Shown here: piece after piece, positions 12,715 to 25,056 of the stretch
Layout: every line of letters starts with the position of its first letter
Position numbering within the stretch: the first letter of the stretch is position 1
Source of the DNA: Paramecium pentaurelia
Lineage: Eukaryota; Ciliophora; Oligohymenophorea; Peniculida; Parameciidae
Length of the DNA stretch: 64,000 bases
Assembly (NCBI GenBank): GCA_905183005.1
Contig: CAJJDO010000013.1
Location: 237,728 to 301,727, forward strand
Direction: 5' to 3'
Translations under genes and position numbers: made by a program
The notes under the pieces: generated by a model
What the model was told of the DNA's origin: nothing
The model's input: the letters and a program-made list of their open reading frames with translations, nothing else
The model's database searches: none

Positions 12715-14039
12715 TCATTTTTATTATTATTATTCCTTATTAGCTTTCCATGAAGCAATATCAATAATTCTTGGTTTTTCCCATAAAAAGTCAGGTTCTG
12801 ATCTTCCAAAATGACCACCTGAAGCAGTTTTAGCATAAATTGGTCTTCTTAATTTAAGTTCTCTAATAATAACTCCTGGTCTTAAATCAAAGCTTTCTTA
12901 AACAATTTCAGATAAATCATCATCATCATAACCTTCAGCATGTGTTCCATATGAATTAACAGAAATTGATAATGGTTCACTGATACCAATACCATAAGCA
13001 ACTTAAATCATGACTCTTTTGCATAATTTAGATGCTACTAAAGATTTGGCAACCCACCTGGCAGCATAAGCAGCACTTCTATCAACTTTTGTGGGATCCT
13101 TTCCTGAGAATGCACCACCACCATGGCCACCCCATCCACCATAAGTATCAACAATGATTTTACGACCAGTCAATCCTGCATCACCATATGGTCCACCAAC
13201 TGTAAATGCTTTAGATGGATTTAAATGATATTAAGTATGTTCATCAACATATTATTGAGGTAAAACATGTCTTTTGAATATAGAATTAACTTATACTTAA
13301 GAACATGAGAATGTAATTCAGCTTATATTTCACTATGTGTTATTTTTTCATCATGTTATTATGAGATTAATACATTATGAATTCTAACAGGGAAGAATGT
13401 TGCACCATCTCTTTTATATTCAACAGTAACTTAAACTTTAGCATCAGGTCTCATCCAAGGACAGATTTCTTTTTCTCTACATTCTTGAAGTCTTGCAATT
13501 AATTTATTGCAGAGATGATGAGTTAATGGCATCAATTCAGGAGTTTCATCTGATGCATATCCAATCATTAATCCTTAGTCTCCAGCTCCAATTTCATCTT
13601 CATGCTTAGCACCTACAACAGCTTGATTAATCTCTCTAGATTATTAGTCTAATGAGATTATTATTGATGCATTCTTATAATCCAATCCTTTATCTAAAAT
13701 GATTAAATAATTAATAGGATTACTTATATTATCATAACCAACATTCTTGATTGCTTCTCTAACGATTGTTTCATAAGGTACTTAAGCATTAGTAGTGATT
13801 TCACCAAATACCATAACAAGAGAATTTTTGCATGCTGATTCACATGCTACTTTAGAATTTGGATCTTATTCTAAACAAGCATCAAGAATGCTGTCACTTA
13901 TGAAATCACATAATTTATCAGGATGACCAGCACTGACACTTTCAGATGTAAATAAGAAGTGTCCTTTTGGTAATTGGAACTTTGTTTTATGAGTTGAGAG
14001 CAAATGATGTTATTCATCTAATCTATAATGAGTGGCCAT
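12715..14039 (-). CDS. S-adenosylmethionine synthetase
   Basis: Makes S-adenosylmethionine from methionine and ATP in the cytosol. Start MATHYRLDEQHH, then FTSESVSAGHPDKLCD (the ATP-binding signature with the catalytic His), GAGDQGLMIGYA, GGPYGDAGLTGRK, DTYGGWGGHGGGAFSGKD and KVDRSAAYAARW, all diagnostic. One 26-nt intron ending in AAAG, near 13270-13295, joins HSHVLK to HVLPQQY; without it the frame breaks. Removing it leaves 432 residues, the usual eukaryotic length, ending in a short poly-Gln tail before TGA at 12715. No truncation or missing residue is seen. Confidence 0.97.
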
Positions 14040-14103
14040 TTGTAGCTACAGAATTAAAAAATTAATTTTATTTACATTATATAAATATATATGTATATTT
14101 AAA

Positions 14104-14470
14104 TCACAACTTATAAATCTTGCCACGTTCATCAAGAATAGTTTTCAATTCATTTAATTTACGTTGTGATTCTATTTCAAATTGTATAGTCTTTTTTTGA
14201 TATTCTCCTTATTATTCTTATGGAATCACATATTGCTTTGATGGATCAGAATTGTTATAAATTGGTAATGCATAAAACACCTTATTCTCTATTTTTCTCT
14301 TTTTTTTCTCTTCAAAGTAATTATCAAGCTCTAATGAATTTTGGTACATTAATACCTAATTCACATTACTTGAAACAAGTTTCTACATTTTTGGAATTTA
14401 TGTCTTTTACACAGTTATATTAGCATTAATGAAATTAGGCAAACGCACGAATCTTTAATTTCTTACTCAT
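14104..14470 (-). CDS. Small twin CX3C protein, possibly small-Tim-like
   Basis: A 113-residue protein starting MSKKLKIRAFAQFH. It carries CQYNC and CFKQC separated by 11 residues (Cys 16, 20, 32, 36), the twin CX3C spacing of the small Tim chaperones of the mitochondrial intermembrane space and of some other disulfide-relay substrates. A 25-nt intron (GTATTA...TTAG) follows the second motif and removes a TGA. The remainder, ELDNYFEEKKKRKIEN and a Lys-rich C-terminal part, is not typical of Tim8/9/10/13, so this may be another twin CX3C protein. Upstream and downstream genes are on the same strand but unrelated. Confidence 0.65.
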
Positions 14471-14720
14471 TAATTTGTAATCATGCACACATTTAAGAAT
14501 TTTTAGATCTTAAGTATCAACATTCTAACCAAACATTAATTTTATTATATACAATTAAATTTATACAATATTCATTCTCTATTTATTATAAATAAAATAT
14601 ATTTTATATTACTTACTTCATAATAGAATATAATTAAAAACCTCATATGTAATATTATTAAATTCAATATCATTAGTATTTAAAATTATATACATATATT
14701 TTAACATAAAAAAATATTAA

Positions 14721-17700
14721 TCAAATTTATTATTATTTACATTCAGATTCTATTATAAAGAATAATTATTCATAAGTAATCTTCGGTAAATAAGATATAA
14801 ATTCTTTAGACAATTATGTTAATTTAGTTAATTCAGTCTATATATTAATTTCATTATCTGGTTTACTTATCTTTCTTCTAAACTATTCAATTAAATACTA
14901 ATTTTTAGCATCAATAGTTTTATAATCATGAAGTGATAATTGTAATAGTTTCTAAAATATATTCCATACTTGTAATCCAGGCTCTTATTATTCCTTTTTT
15001 ATTTCATACTATTAATCATTGATTTTAGATTATAAATCTTATAATTCACTTTTCAGATCATCTTTCTCTTATTTTATATTATCCATTAAAATAACCATCT
15101 TTAAACTTATCATTTCTAACAATTCATTAACTGATGGTCTTTTATCTTCTTCTTTTTAAAGACATAACTAAACTATATTTATTAATTCATTGCTATAAAT
15201 CCCTTAATTTATTTATTCATATTCTAATTAAACAATCTTTTTTGCAAGCATCAAAGGATTTGCAGATTAAAATGCAGGCTTTTATTAAAGTATTTCATAT
15301 AATATACATCCTAAAGCCCATACATCTGCTTTCTCAGAATATGCTTTATTCTCTACTATTTGTGGACAAGTGTATATTAATGTTCCAACAAATGAATTAT
15401 TGATAATATCTTCTTAAAAATGTTTAGCTAATCCAAAATCACAGATTTTAATTGAATATGATGAATCTACCATTATATTTGCAGGATTTAAATCTCTATG
15501 AACAATGTTCTTATCAATATGTAAATATCTTAATACAGATAATAGATCTATCAATATTTTCCATACTATTTCTTCATCTATTTATTAATTTTTCTCATTC
15601 ATTAATTTTATCAATTCTTATACATTCATTCCTTTAATATATTCTATAACTAAACATAATGAATGTTCATGNNNNNNNNNNNNNNNNNNNNNNNNNNNNN
15701 NNNNNNNNNNNNNNNNNNNNNNNNNNNNNNNNNNNNNNNNNNNNNNNNNNNNNNNNNNNNNNNNNNNNNNNNNNNNNNNNNNNNNNNNNNNNNNNNNNNN
15801 NNNNNNNNNNNNNNNNNNNNNNNNNNNNNNNNNNNNNNNNNNNNNNNNNNNNNNNNNNNNNNNNNNNNNNNNNNNNNNNNNNNNNNNNNNNNNNNNNNNN
15901 NNNNNNNNNNNNNNNNNNNNNNNNNNNNNNNNNNNNNNNNNNNNNNNNNNNNNNNNNNNNNNNNNNNNNNNNNNNNNNNNNNNNNNNNNNNNNNNNNNNN
16001 NNNNNNNNNNNNNNNNNNNNNNNNNNNNNNNNNNNNNNNNNNNNNNNNNNNNNNNNNNNNNNNNNNNNNNNNNNNNNNNNNNNNNNNNNNNNNNNNNNNN
16101 NNNNNNNNNNNNNNNNNNNNNNNNNNNNNNNNNNNNNNNNNNNNNNNNNNNNNNNNNNNNNNNNNNNNNNNNNNNNNNNNNNNNNNNNNNNNNNNNNNNN
16201 NNNNNNNNNNNNNNNNNNNNNNNNNNNNNNNNNNNNNNNNNNNNNNNNNNNNNNNNNNNNNNNNNNNNNNNNNNNNNNNNNNNNNNNNNNTAAAGACATA
16301 ACTAAACTATATTTATTAATTCATTGCTATAAATCCCTTAATTTATTTATTCATATTCTAATTAAACAATCTTTTTTGCAAGCATCAAAGGATTTGCAGA
16401 TTAAAATGCAGGCTTTTATTAAAGTATTTCATATAATATACATCCTAAAGCCCATACATCTGCTTTCTCAGAATATGCTTTATTCTCTACTATTTGTGGA
16501 CAAGTGTATATTAATGTTCCAACAAATGAATTATTGATAATATCTTCTTAAAAATGTTTAGCTAATCCAAAATCACAGATTTTAATTGAATATGATGAAT
16601 CTACCATTATATTTGCAGGATTTAAATCTCTATGAACAATGTTCTTATCAATATGTAAATATCTTAATACAGATAATAGATCTATCAATATTTTCCATAC
16701 TATTTCTTCATCTATTTATTAATTTTTCTCATTCATTAATTTTATCAATTCTTATACATTCATTCCTTTAATATATTCTATAACTAAACATAATGAATGT
16801 TCATGTATGAAACATTCATATAATTTAACAATATTAGGATGATTTAATTCAGAATGTATTTATACCTCTCTATATTATAAAGTTTCAACATCATTGATTT
16901 ATTTAATTGCATAGAAATTGCCACCCAATCTACATAAATAAACTGATCCAAATGCACCTTTCCCTATTTATTCCAATATTTCATAATTTCCAATCTTTTT
17001 AATTGTATTTTACATATAAAAGTTTTCTGCAGATTATTACAATGTTTCTTACATACATAATAAATCTTCAGGTTCTATTTAATTGAAATCATCCACTAAT
17101 TTTTTATATGCATTTAAAGCTTTATTATAATTTTCAATATCAATAAATTATTATAATAATCTTGGGATAAATAATTATTTAAAAATGTGTCTATGTCTAT
17201 TTAAAGAAGCTAAATATCTCAATAATCTAAATGTATAAATTTATAATTCTAAAATAGCTTTTGGATAATCCTTTTTATTAATATCAATAAATTTTAATTA
17301 CTTAACTCTATGAGGATGACACATAAATACAAGATTAATTATTTTCTCTAATATTTATATAATATTTATACATAATCCTTTCTAAGCTATCCTAGATGAT
17401 AATTCATCATCAAAACTTAATTAACCAAAAATATTTATAACTGTAGTAACAATCATGTACTATTAATGATCTAAATTTTAGAGTAAAATTTCAACTATGC
17501 CATATAACTTATAAAATGTAATGCATTTTTACTTTTAGATCTGTGTAATTTTTATTATCAGAGGATATTCTCATTAATAAATTTAAAAGTGGTATTTTTA
17601 CTTCTAATTTATCATTATCTTTCTTTTCAATTTCCTAGATTACTGTTGCCATTCCTGTTAATTTACGAAAGTTTTCACTAAATTGATAGCAATCTAATAA

Positions 17701-18365
17701 CTTTGTAATTAAATTTGATGTCTAAATCTTTAATTCTTGATCATTATTTTCAAGTAATACAAGCATTTTACCAACATAATAAAGAGATGAAACTTCAGTT
17801 TATATTAATAATCCATCTATTTCCATTGCTAATTTAATATAATCTAATAGACTTAATTTCAAGTCTTTTGAAGAAGAAGTCATTAAATCTAAGAGAGAGT
17901 GTACATATTTAGAATTAAAGGTTTGAAGCAACTATAATAATTATAGTAATAAATATATAAATACTTTGTTGTTGAAATAAATCAATCGTTTTTAAATGCT
18001 TAAATTTTCTATTTACATCATTGTATATGATTATGAAGTCTATTTTTGAATAATTTACATTAAGTCTAGTAAAATTATAAAATCTTAAGATTGAACATTA
18101 AGTGAAACATCTTAGGATCTTGTAAGTAATCTAAGAATTTAAAACAATTTAAATTTAAATTCTTTATTTTCTTAATCAATTATGATGATCTTTAATGAAT
18201 TTAAGATGGTTATAAATAATTTGATATATTCTTTTGGAAATGATTTCTATTTTTCATTCTCCTATAAAAACTTATTTACAGAATTAAAGCAACCTTATGT
18301 GAGTAATTATAAATAATACTTTAAAAATCCTGTTTATTTAGTTGATCAATAATGGTGTTCATCAT
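14721..18365 (-). CDS. NEK10-like protein kinase with N-terminal ARM-like helices, interrupted by gap and duplication
   Basis: Reads MMNTIIDQLNKQDF from 18365 through a long helical, armadillo-like N-terminal half, then a kinase domain (NFYAIKQI, EVQIHSELNHPNIVKLYE, NIVHRDLNPANIMV, KICDFGLAKHF, KADVWALGCILYE) and a helical tail ending SECKQQQI before TGA at 14721. ARM region followed by kinase, and Asn after HRDL, match NEK10, a ciliary kinase in animals; a role in cilia is inference. An 18-nt intron near the start (GTAAATAAG...TAG) is needed for the frame. The coding region contains 619 N and a 515-bp segment present on both sides of it. Counting that segment once gives a continuous kinase of roughly 820 residues, so the interruption looks like an assembly fault. 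Confidence 0.85.
15157..15671. repeat. First copy of a 515-bp direct repeat flanking a gap
   Basis: This segment reappears, as far as I can compare by eye without a difference, at 16291-16805. It encodes the kinase catalytic loop to activation region of the NEK10-like gene on the minus strand. It ends exactly where the run of N begins, which is typical of contig ends that overlap but were not merged. Confidence 0.9.
15672..16290. other. Assembly gap of 619 N
   Basis: A run of N inside the NEK10-like gene, bounded by the end of one repeat copy and the start of the other. The real sequence may have no gap here at all. Confidence 0.98.
16291..16805. repeat. Second copy of the 515-bp direct repeat
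   Basis: Begins directly after the N run and continues into unique kinase sequence at 16806. This copy joins correctly to the upstream half of the gene, while the first copy joins correctly to the downstream half. Confidence 0.9.
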
Positions 18366-18403
18366 TTTAAATTATTAAATGTTTTATAAAAATAAAATTA
18401 ACG

Positions 18404-19472
18404 ATGTTATTAAAAGAGAAAGGTTATTATTGGAGTAATGGATCTTTTTATTATGGTTAATGGATAGATAACAAAATAAGTGGAATGGGATTATTCATTA
18501 ATAATGATAATATTATAGTGGGTTAATTTAACAATGGACTTTTGCATGGATATTGCTAACTCATTTATTCTAATAAATTTAAGTATTGCAAATATGAGAA
18601 TGGATAACAAGTAGGATTAATAAAGTATGAATATTTCAATGGAGAAATTATTGTTGATAATACTCAAACATAAGATTAAGAAGAATTAGACATTATTAAT
18701 AAATTAAATCATTCTTATTTTGTAATATAATTAAATAACCTAGTTGATATTAATGAAAACATAACTTAAGAATTGGAAATTGGTTAATCAAACTTAACTT
18801 TACTTTAGTACAATTATCAATTAAAATTAAAATGAAAATAGAAGAATTGGAGTGTTATATGATACGAAATAAAATAAATTTGAATATGGCTACTTTCTAA
18901 ATTAGCAATTAGATGGTAAAGGAGGCATCATTTTTGAATCAGGAGATAAGTATATTGGTGATTTTAAAAATGGATAATTAAATGGAATTGGAATATTCTA
19001 TAATAAATCTGAAAATCAGTATACTTAAAGTAGATTTAATAATAATGAGATTGTTGAAATTATTAAGTAATCTAAAGATCCAATTTCATTAAGAAATTAA
19101 TGGCATCAAATACCAATACCAGAATTGATAAATAAAAATCATATGACACCTATTAAGTAAAGCAATTATTATTCATCTAAAAATTATAATAGTAAATTAT
19201 CAAAATCAATAAGTCCTATGAGACCAACAATTTCAGTTAAAAAATAAGCTATGTATTCATAAATAAAAAATTATCCTAATATTGAATATAAATTTGGATC
19301 TATTTAAAGTCATTTTGGAAAAGATGATCTTAATATTATCAAGCCTTATAGGAGCAAATAAATTAATAGTTATATCAAATAGAGTACTAGAATTGATGAT
19401 TAAAGCATTAGATAATTACATTAACAACTATTTGATGATGACTAAAATAAATTTAAGTTATTTCACAATTGA
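18404..19472 (+). CDS. MORN-repeat protein
   Basis: 344 residues. MORN units are seen near the N terminus (YYWSNGSFYYGQWIDNKISG, IVGQFNNGLLHGYCQL) and again after an intron (FEYGYFLNQQLDGKGGI, YIGDFKNGQLNGIGIF). The 34-nt intron, GTACAA...ATAG around 18809-18842, removes a TGA and brings start and stop into the same frame. The C-terminal third is Ser/Asn-rich, with SKSISPMRP, and ends LFDDDQNKFKLFHN. Role unknown; MORN proteins are usually membrane-linked scaffolds. Its ATG is only 38 bases from the divergent NEK10-like start, so the two promoters must overlap. The next gene starts 48 bases downstream on the same strand. Confidence 0.85.
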
Positions 19473-19520
19473 TTGTTTCTTTGTATATAAATAATTTATA
19501 TATAAATATCTTAAAGTAAA

Positions 19521-22291
19521 ATGTCAGGTTTATAAAATTAGATGTCAGCCAGTGAATCAAAGACCTTAATGTCTAGGAAATCATTTTGTGGGTCTAATTC
19601 AAATATGAATTAATTATTTAGACCTGAATTCGGTTCTACACAAAGTTTAGCTAATCATGAAAGATTATGGCATTTAATGTAAAATTACTTACCTTCTGAT
19701 AAAAAAAGGTATATTATATAATTTTAAATTAAGCATTTAGGAGTAAATAGTAAATCATGTAGAATTTTCACTTGCTAGAACAAGATTTGATTTTCATTAA
19801 GTACATTGTTATTAGGCTGTATCTCATTCAATAAGAGATAGATTAATTGAAAGTTTTAATGATACTCAATTGTATTTTCATGAATAGGATTGCAAAAGAG
19901 TATACTATTTATCAATTGAATTTCTTATTGGAAGATGTCTTTAAAATGCTGTAGGAAATCTTGGATTGTAAGATGCTTATACAGATGCAGTACAAGAATT
20001 AGGTTATAAATTGGAAGACCTTTATGATGAAGAAGTAGATCCAGCTTTAGGAAATGGTGGATTAGGGTAAATAATTAATTAATTTATAGTCGTTTAGCAG
20101 CCTGTTTTTTAGATTCACTTGCAACATTGAATTATCCAGCTTTTGGTTATGGTATTAGATATAGTTATGGAATATTCAAATAATTGATTTAGAATGGTTA
20201 ATAAGTAGAAGCACCAGATTATTGGTTAGAGAAAGGTAATCCTTGGGAAATAGAGAGATTGGATGTATAATATCCAGTCAAATTTTATGGAAAAGTAGTC
20301 AAAAGATATGAAAATGGTTAAGAAAAGTCTTTATGGGAAGCTGGAGTATATATACTAATTAAATTTAATAGGAAACAATAGTGGCAAGAGCTTATGATAC
20401 TCCAATTCCAGGATATATGACATTCAATACAATAGCTTTAAGATTGTGGAGATCTGTACCAGCTAATGAATTTGATTTTACTAGTTTTAATGAAGGAGAC
20501 TATTTTAAATCATTGGAAGCAAGAGAAAAAGCAGAATATATAACATCAGTTCTATATCCAAATGATAATTCTTATGCTGGAAAAGAACTAAGATTAAAAT
20601 AAGAATATTTACTTGTTAGTGCTACACTTTAAGATATTATTAGAAGATTTAAGAAAGTAAGAAGAGATTGGTCTACATTACCAGAAAAGGTGGCCATTTA
20701 ATTAAATGATACTCATCCTTCTTTAGCTATTGTAGAACTATTAAGAATATTGATTGATCAAGAGGGTATGACTCATGCAAATGCTTGGGATATCATTTCT
20801 AAGACTTTTGGATATACAAATCATACAGTATTACCTGAAGCATTAGAGAAATGGGGTGTTGATTTATTAGGTAGTTTATTACCAAGACATCTTGAAATTA
20901 TCTACTTTATAAATTTGATTTTCTTGAATAAAGTAAGTGCTAAATTCCCTGGAGATACACATAAATTATCAGCACTCTCACTTATTGAAGAAGGTCCAGT
21001 GAAGAAAATCAGAATGGCTAATTTATCAATCATAGGATCTCATATGGTTAATGGTGTTGCCAGAATTCATTCAGATTTATTGAAAACTGATTTATTCAAA
21101 GATCATTATGAAATGAGACCAAAAAAATTCATTAACATTACTAATGGTGTAGCACCAAGAAGATGGCTTAGATCATGTAATCAACAATTAGCTAAATTAT
21201 ATGATGAATGGTTAGGCACAGATGAATGGGTACTTAATATGGATATGTTAAAAACTCTTGAAGATAAATGTGAAGATTAATTAGCATTAATTTAGTTTAT
21301 GAAAATAAAAAGAAATAATAAATTAAGACTTATTAAATGGGTTAGATAATATTGTAATGTAGAAGTTAATGCTGATACATTATTTGATATTCAAGTTAAA
21401 AGAATTCATGAATACAAAAGATAATTCATGAATATACTATATGTCATATACAGATATCTTTTATTAAAAGATACTCCTACAGAAGGAAGAAGAAAATTCG
21501 CACCAAGAACTGTTTTTTTTGGAGGAAAGGCAGCTCCTGGATATTTGAATGCAAAAAGGATTATCAAATTAATTAATTCTGTTGCTGAAGTTATAAATCA
21601 TGATCTAGATACAAATCATTATTTGAAAGTAGTGTTTCTACCCAATTATAATGTATCATCAGCAGAAATCATTATACCTGCATCTGATATTTCTTAACAT
21701 ATTTCAACTGCAGGTACAGAAGCATCAGGAACATCCAATATGAAATTTGTGATGAATGGTGGAATAATATTAGGAACTTGGGATGGTGCTAATATTGAAA
21801 TTGCAGAAGAAGTTGGACTTGATAACATTTTTATTTTTGGTGCAAGAGAAGAGGAAGTTGGTAAATTAATTGACAATATGAAAAATTCTGATCCTTATCA
21901 ATATATTCAAAAACCTTTATGGAATGTTATCTAAACTATTAGATCTGGTATATTTGGACATGATCATCATGGATTATTAGATTCAATAACAAATAGAAAT
22001 GATTTTTATTTGGTAGGTCATGATTTCTATCATTATGCTTAAGCTCAAATTAAAGTAATATAAATATACATTATTTAAGATCGATCAATTATATCAAGAT
22101 AAGATATCTTGGGCAAAGAAAGCATTCTATAATTCTATCAGATCAGGTAAATTTAGTAGTGATAGAACTATTCATGAATATGCTCAAAAAATTTGGTATA
22201 ATTATATATCTTAACTCTTAGGAATATAAAACCCATTGTTGTACCTTAGCCTACAGCCAATAAATAAGATAGATTTAAAATCTAAAAATGA
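19521..22291 (+). CDS. Glycogen phosphorylase
   Basis: Releases glucose-1-phosphate from glycogen with pyridoxal phosphate as cofactor. Marks along the chain: YYLSIEFLIGR, DPALGNGGLGRLAACFLDS, GYGIRYSYGIF, KVAIQLNDTHPS, VKRIHEYKRQFMN and the cofactor-lysine site EASGTSNMKFVMNGG. Introns recognised: 19709-19733 (25 nt, ends AAG), one after GGLG near 20070, 20346-20371 (26 nt), one near 22055 and 22241-22272 (32 nt). The last brings in the TGA at 22289; without it the frame would run on into the next gene. The N terminus is Ser-rich (SRKSF) and could be a phosphorylation site like that of animal phosphorylase, which is inference. About 880 residues, normal for the family. Confidence 0.96.
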
Positions 22292-22319
22292 ATAATTTTT
22301 ATTAAAAACATAAAATATC

Positions 22320-24941
22320 ATGATCAATGAATTCTTAATAGACACCTATAAATGGTGTGGCGATGAAGATAAAATTATTTAGGGATATATTTTATGTGAT
22401 GATTAAATTTTTGAATGCTAAAAGTATTCCTAATAATTCAAAGGTCCTGCAACTTTCTAACATTAAAATTTTAAAATATTGGCAGCTAGGTTAGATCATT
22501 TTATATTAGTAATTATCTTTTCAAGTAAATTTTTAATTGATCCATCAAAGTGCTCCTTTTTAATATCAAATAACAATTAACCTTTGCCATTCTATCCAAA
22601 ATAAATGAGTAATGAATTTGATCCTTTGAAAAATTATAAAATAACACTTAAAAATTTTTTAAACACCTACAATTTAAGAGAACAAATCTATTTTAATACT
22701 TTTGAAAGGAATTTAAATACAGGATCTCTAATACCTATTCTACTTTGCCCAAAATAAGTATTATAAAACGTATGGGAGTATTTCATTGAGTAAAATTGCT
22801 ATATTGATACGCTTGATGAATTTTAAGAAGCATTGATGAGTTTATAAAGATAGGTTAAACTTGGAAATTCAATAATAGTTCAAATACTTATAGGTGTATG
22901 TGATCTATTTAAAAATTCAATTTAAATAAAGCCAAAGTTATCAAAAGTAGATATAGAAAAACAAATCATGAATTAAATTTATACAATTTTAGAAATTTAA
23001 AAATCTTAATTTAAAGGACAACCTTTATTGATTGATTAAAGTGATCAATTTGTTTAATAATTAATGATCTTGGTTTAAAAGATTATTTATAAATTTTTTA
23101 AATTTATAGAAGAAACTATTAATTTATTAATAGATAATGATTTCGATCCTTAAGAATTAAATTATGTATTAGAAGAGTAAATTGAAAATCAAGTTAGTTA
23201 ATTAGCAATTGAAATGCATAAGTTTGCATTAGTTGAATTTGAAGATTTTAATATACTCTTTGAAAAAATAAAAGAAGTTATTTTTTTTATTCATAAAGAT
23301 ATTGAATAGTTTATAGTTATGACTTCAATAGTTGTAAATGATTAATTGCAAAAAGTAAATGATCTCTTTGATGATTATCCTGCTTTAGCTAATATTAAAA
23401 CATTTTAAGCAATATAAACAGATGTTTCATAATATTTAGTTAGAGAACTTCAATAATATTTTTTAATTGAAAAATCAAATTTTTGGAGACCTGAATTCGC
23501 TAATAATTTTGAATTCATTAAAAAAATTCTGATATCATATTTAGAGTATAAAGAAGAAAAAATCAATATTCCATAAAAAACAACTAATTTCTAGACATCA
23601 TTAATTAGAATGGCTTTTGATCTAAAAATGCCTATTTAAACAATTTAGATTATTGTTAATAAGGATGATAGAGATTTTATAAAAGAAAAAGATTCACTTT
23701 TTATTGAAAAAATCAATATCATAAAAAAGGGTAAATTATCAGCATATAAAATATATCTACATAATAAAGAATAACTTGTATTATATATGATGAAACATCA
23801 AATAATTATTATTTAATTTGATTATTTTAATCAAAATTTATGGACTGAAGTTGAATAATTCTCAAATCTGAATATGAAATTATCATAAGGAGTTTAACAT
23901 ATTCTTGAAATTAATATAGAATATGCCAAAAATATCAAATTATATGAATAAGAAAATAATGTATAAAATGATGATGATTATCAAGGATAGTCAAAATTAA
24001 TAGTAAATTTCTCGATGAATATGGAAGAATAGATGTAGGTTAAAATAAAATAATTTTGTAAGAAAATAGATAAAAAATCATAAGGAGCTGTATATAAACC
24101 AATGAACTAAAAAATACTTACAGCAGGAGCAATAGGAACAGGAATTGGTATATTTTTAGTGGATTGTCTTGATAAGAATATTTCATGGTAATAAAAACTG
24201 TAGAGAGCAGGTTATGGAAGTGCTGAAACTATAGCCTTTACTGCACTTTCTATGCATTTACCAATCATAAGTTATTTGGTTGCATCAACTTTTTTATTAT
24301 ATTCTTTTCACAATACACTTTCAAATAAAGTCTTGAGTATATAAAATAAATTTAAAATTTTTGGTAATTTTGGAGTAAAGACTTCAATAGGAGTAGGATC
24401 AGCAATTGCAGGATAGATATTGATACCTATGCCTATTGTAGGAGCAGTTGTTGGAAGTGTGGTTGGTGGAGTTGGGATAGGATTATATCAAAAATTCATA
24501 GTGCCTTCTACTAAAAATTCATTATTAGGTATTATAAAAAGACTAGAAGAATTCATTTAACCAAATGGATAACTAAAATTTGGAAAAAAAGTTATAAAAA
24601 AAATGAGAATAAACTATATTCATTTTTTTGAGAATAAACCTGTAGATCTTAATTTTTCTGATTGGCTTACTCTTATTTCTGTTAATTTAGTTAATGAAGT
24701 ATCTTATTTGTATGAATTGTAATGGGAAGAATAAAAAAAAAAATTATTTGAAAAAGAGGACAATGAAAAAAATAAATAAAAAATTATATAATTAGAAAAT
24801 CGAGAGGAAAAATTAGAAGAGAAACTTTGGAAATGGGATATTTGTAGGGATTATATTTACAAAGAAAATATATCAACTTTATAATATGCAAAATAAATAG
24901 GTATATTTGTTACAGGTATGATTTGTAACTTTAAATTCTGA
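22320..24941 (+). CDS. Unknown 873-aa protein with glycine-rich membrane segments
   Basis: Single exon, ATG 22320 to TGA 24939, starting 28 bases after the phosphorylase stop. I do not recognise it. Residues about 1-590 look soluble, rich in amphipathic helices and containing few repeats. From about residue 600 there are hydrophobic stretches rich in small residues: ILTAGAIGTGIGIFLVDCL, SYLVASTFLLYSF, then GVGSAIAGQILIPMPIVGAV and VGSVVGGVGIGLY. GxxxG-like spacing of this kind lets helices pack closely in membranes and occurs in pore and insertion proteins. A charged coiled coil rich in Lys and Glu follows, and a short hydrophobic end. Possible roles are organelle membrane remodelling or channel formation; both are guesses. 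Confidence 0.8.
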
Positions 24942-24974
24942 TTATTTTAATAAAAATATTTATTAATTTAATAA

Positions 24975-25054
24975 AAATTTATTTTATGATGATTATCACA
25001 AATGGTGACAATTCTTCATGGACTTTAGTCATAGTTACACTGATTAATAAAATT
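24975..25054 (+). ncRNA. Box C/D snoRNA candidate predicted to guide LSU rRNA methylation
   Basis: Box C ATGATGA at 24986-24992 and box D CTGA at 25040-25043, with flanks AATTTATTTT and TTAATAAAATT that can pair as a terminal stem. The 13 bases before box D, AGTCATAGTTACA, are complementary over 12 to the highly conserved LSU rRNA segment GUAACUAUGACU. By the D-plus-five rule the modified base would be the second A of GUAAC. From memory, that corresponds to the methylated A2256 of yeast 25S, guided by snR63. The rRNA match is recalled, not searched. Confidence 0.72.
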
Positions 25055-25056
25055 AT

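Noticed and set aside
15134..15637. Plus-strand open frames repeated at 16586-16771
   Set aside because: These are antisense shadows of the NEK10-like kinase, repeated only because the DNA segment is repeated.
22241..22320. Fusion of glycogen phosphorylase with the downstream membrane protein
   Set aside because: The frame is open through, but a good 32-nt intron (22241-22272) brings in a TGA at 22289 and the phosphorylase ends at its normal place.
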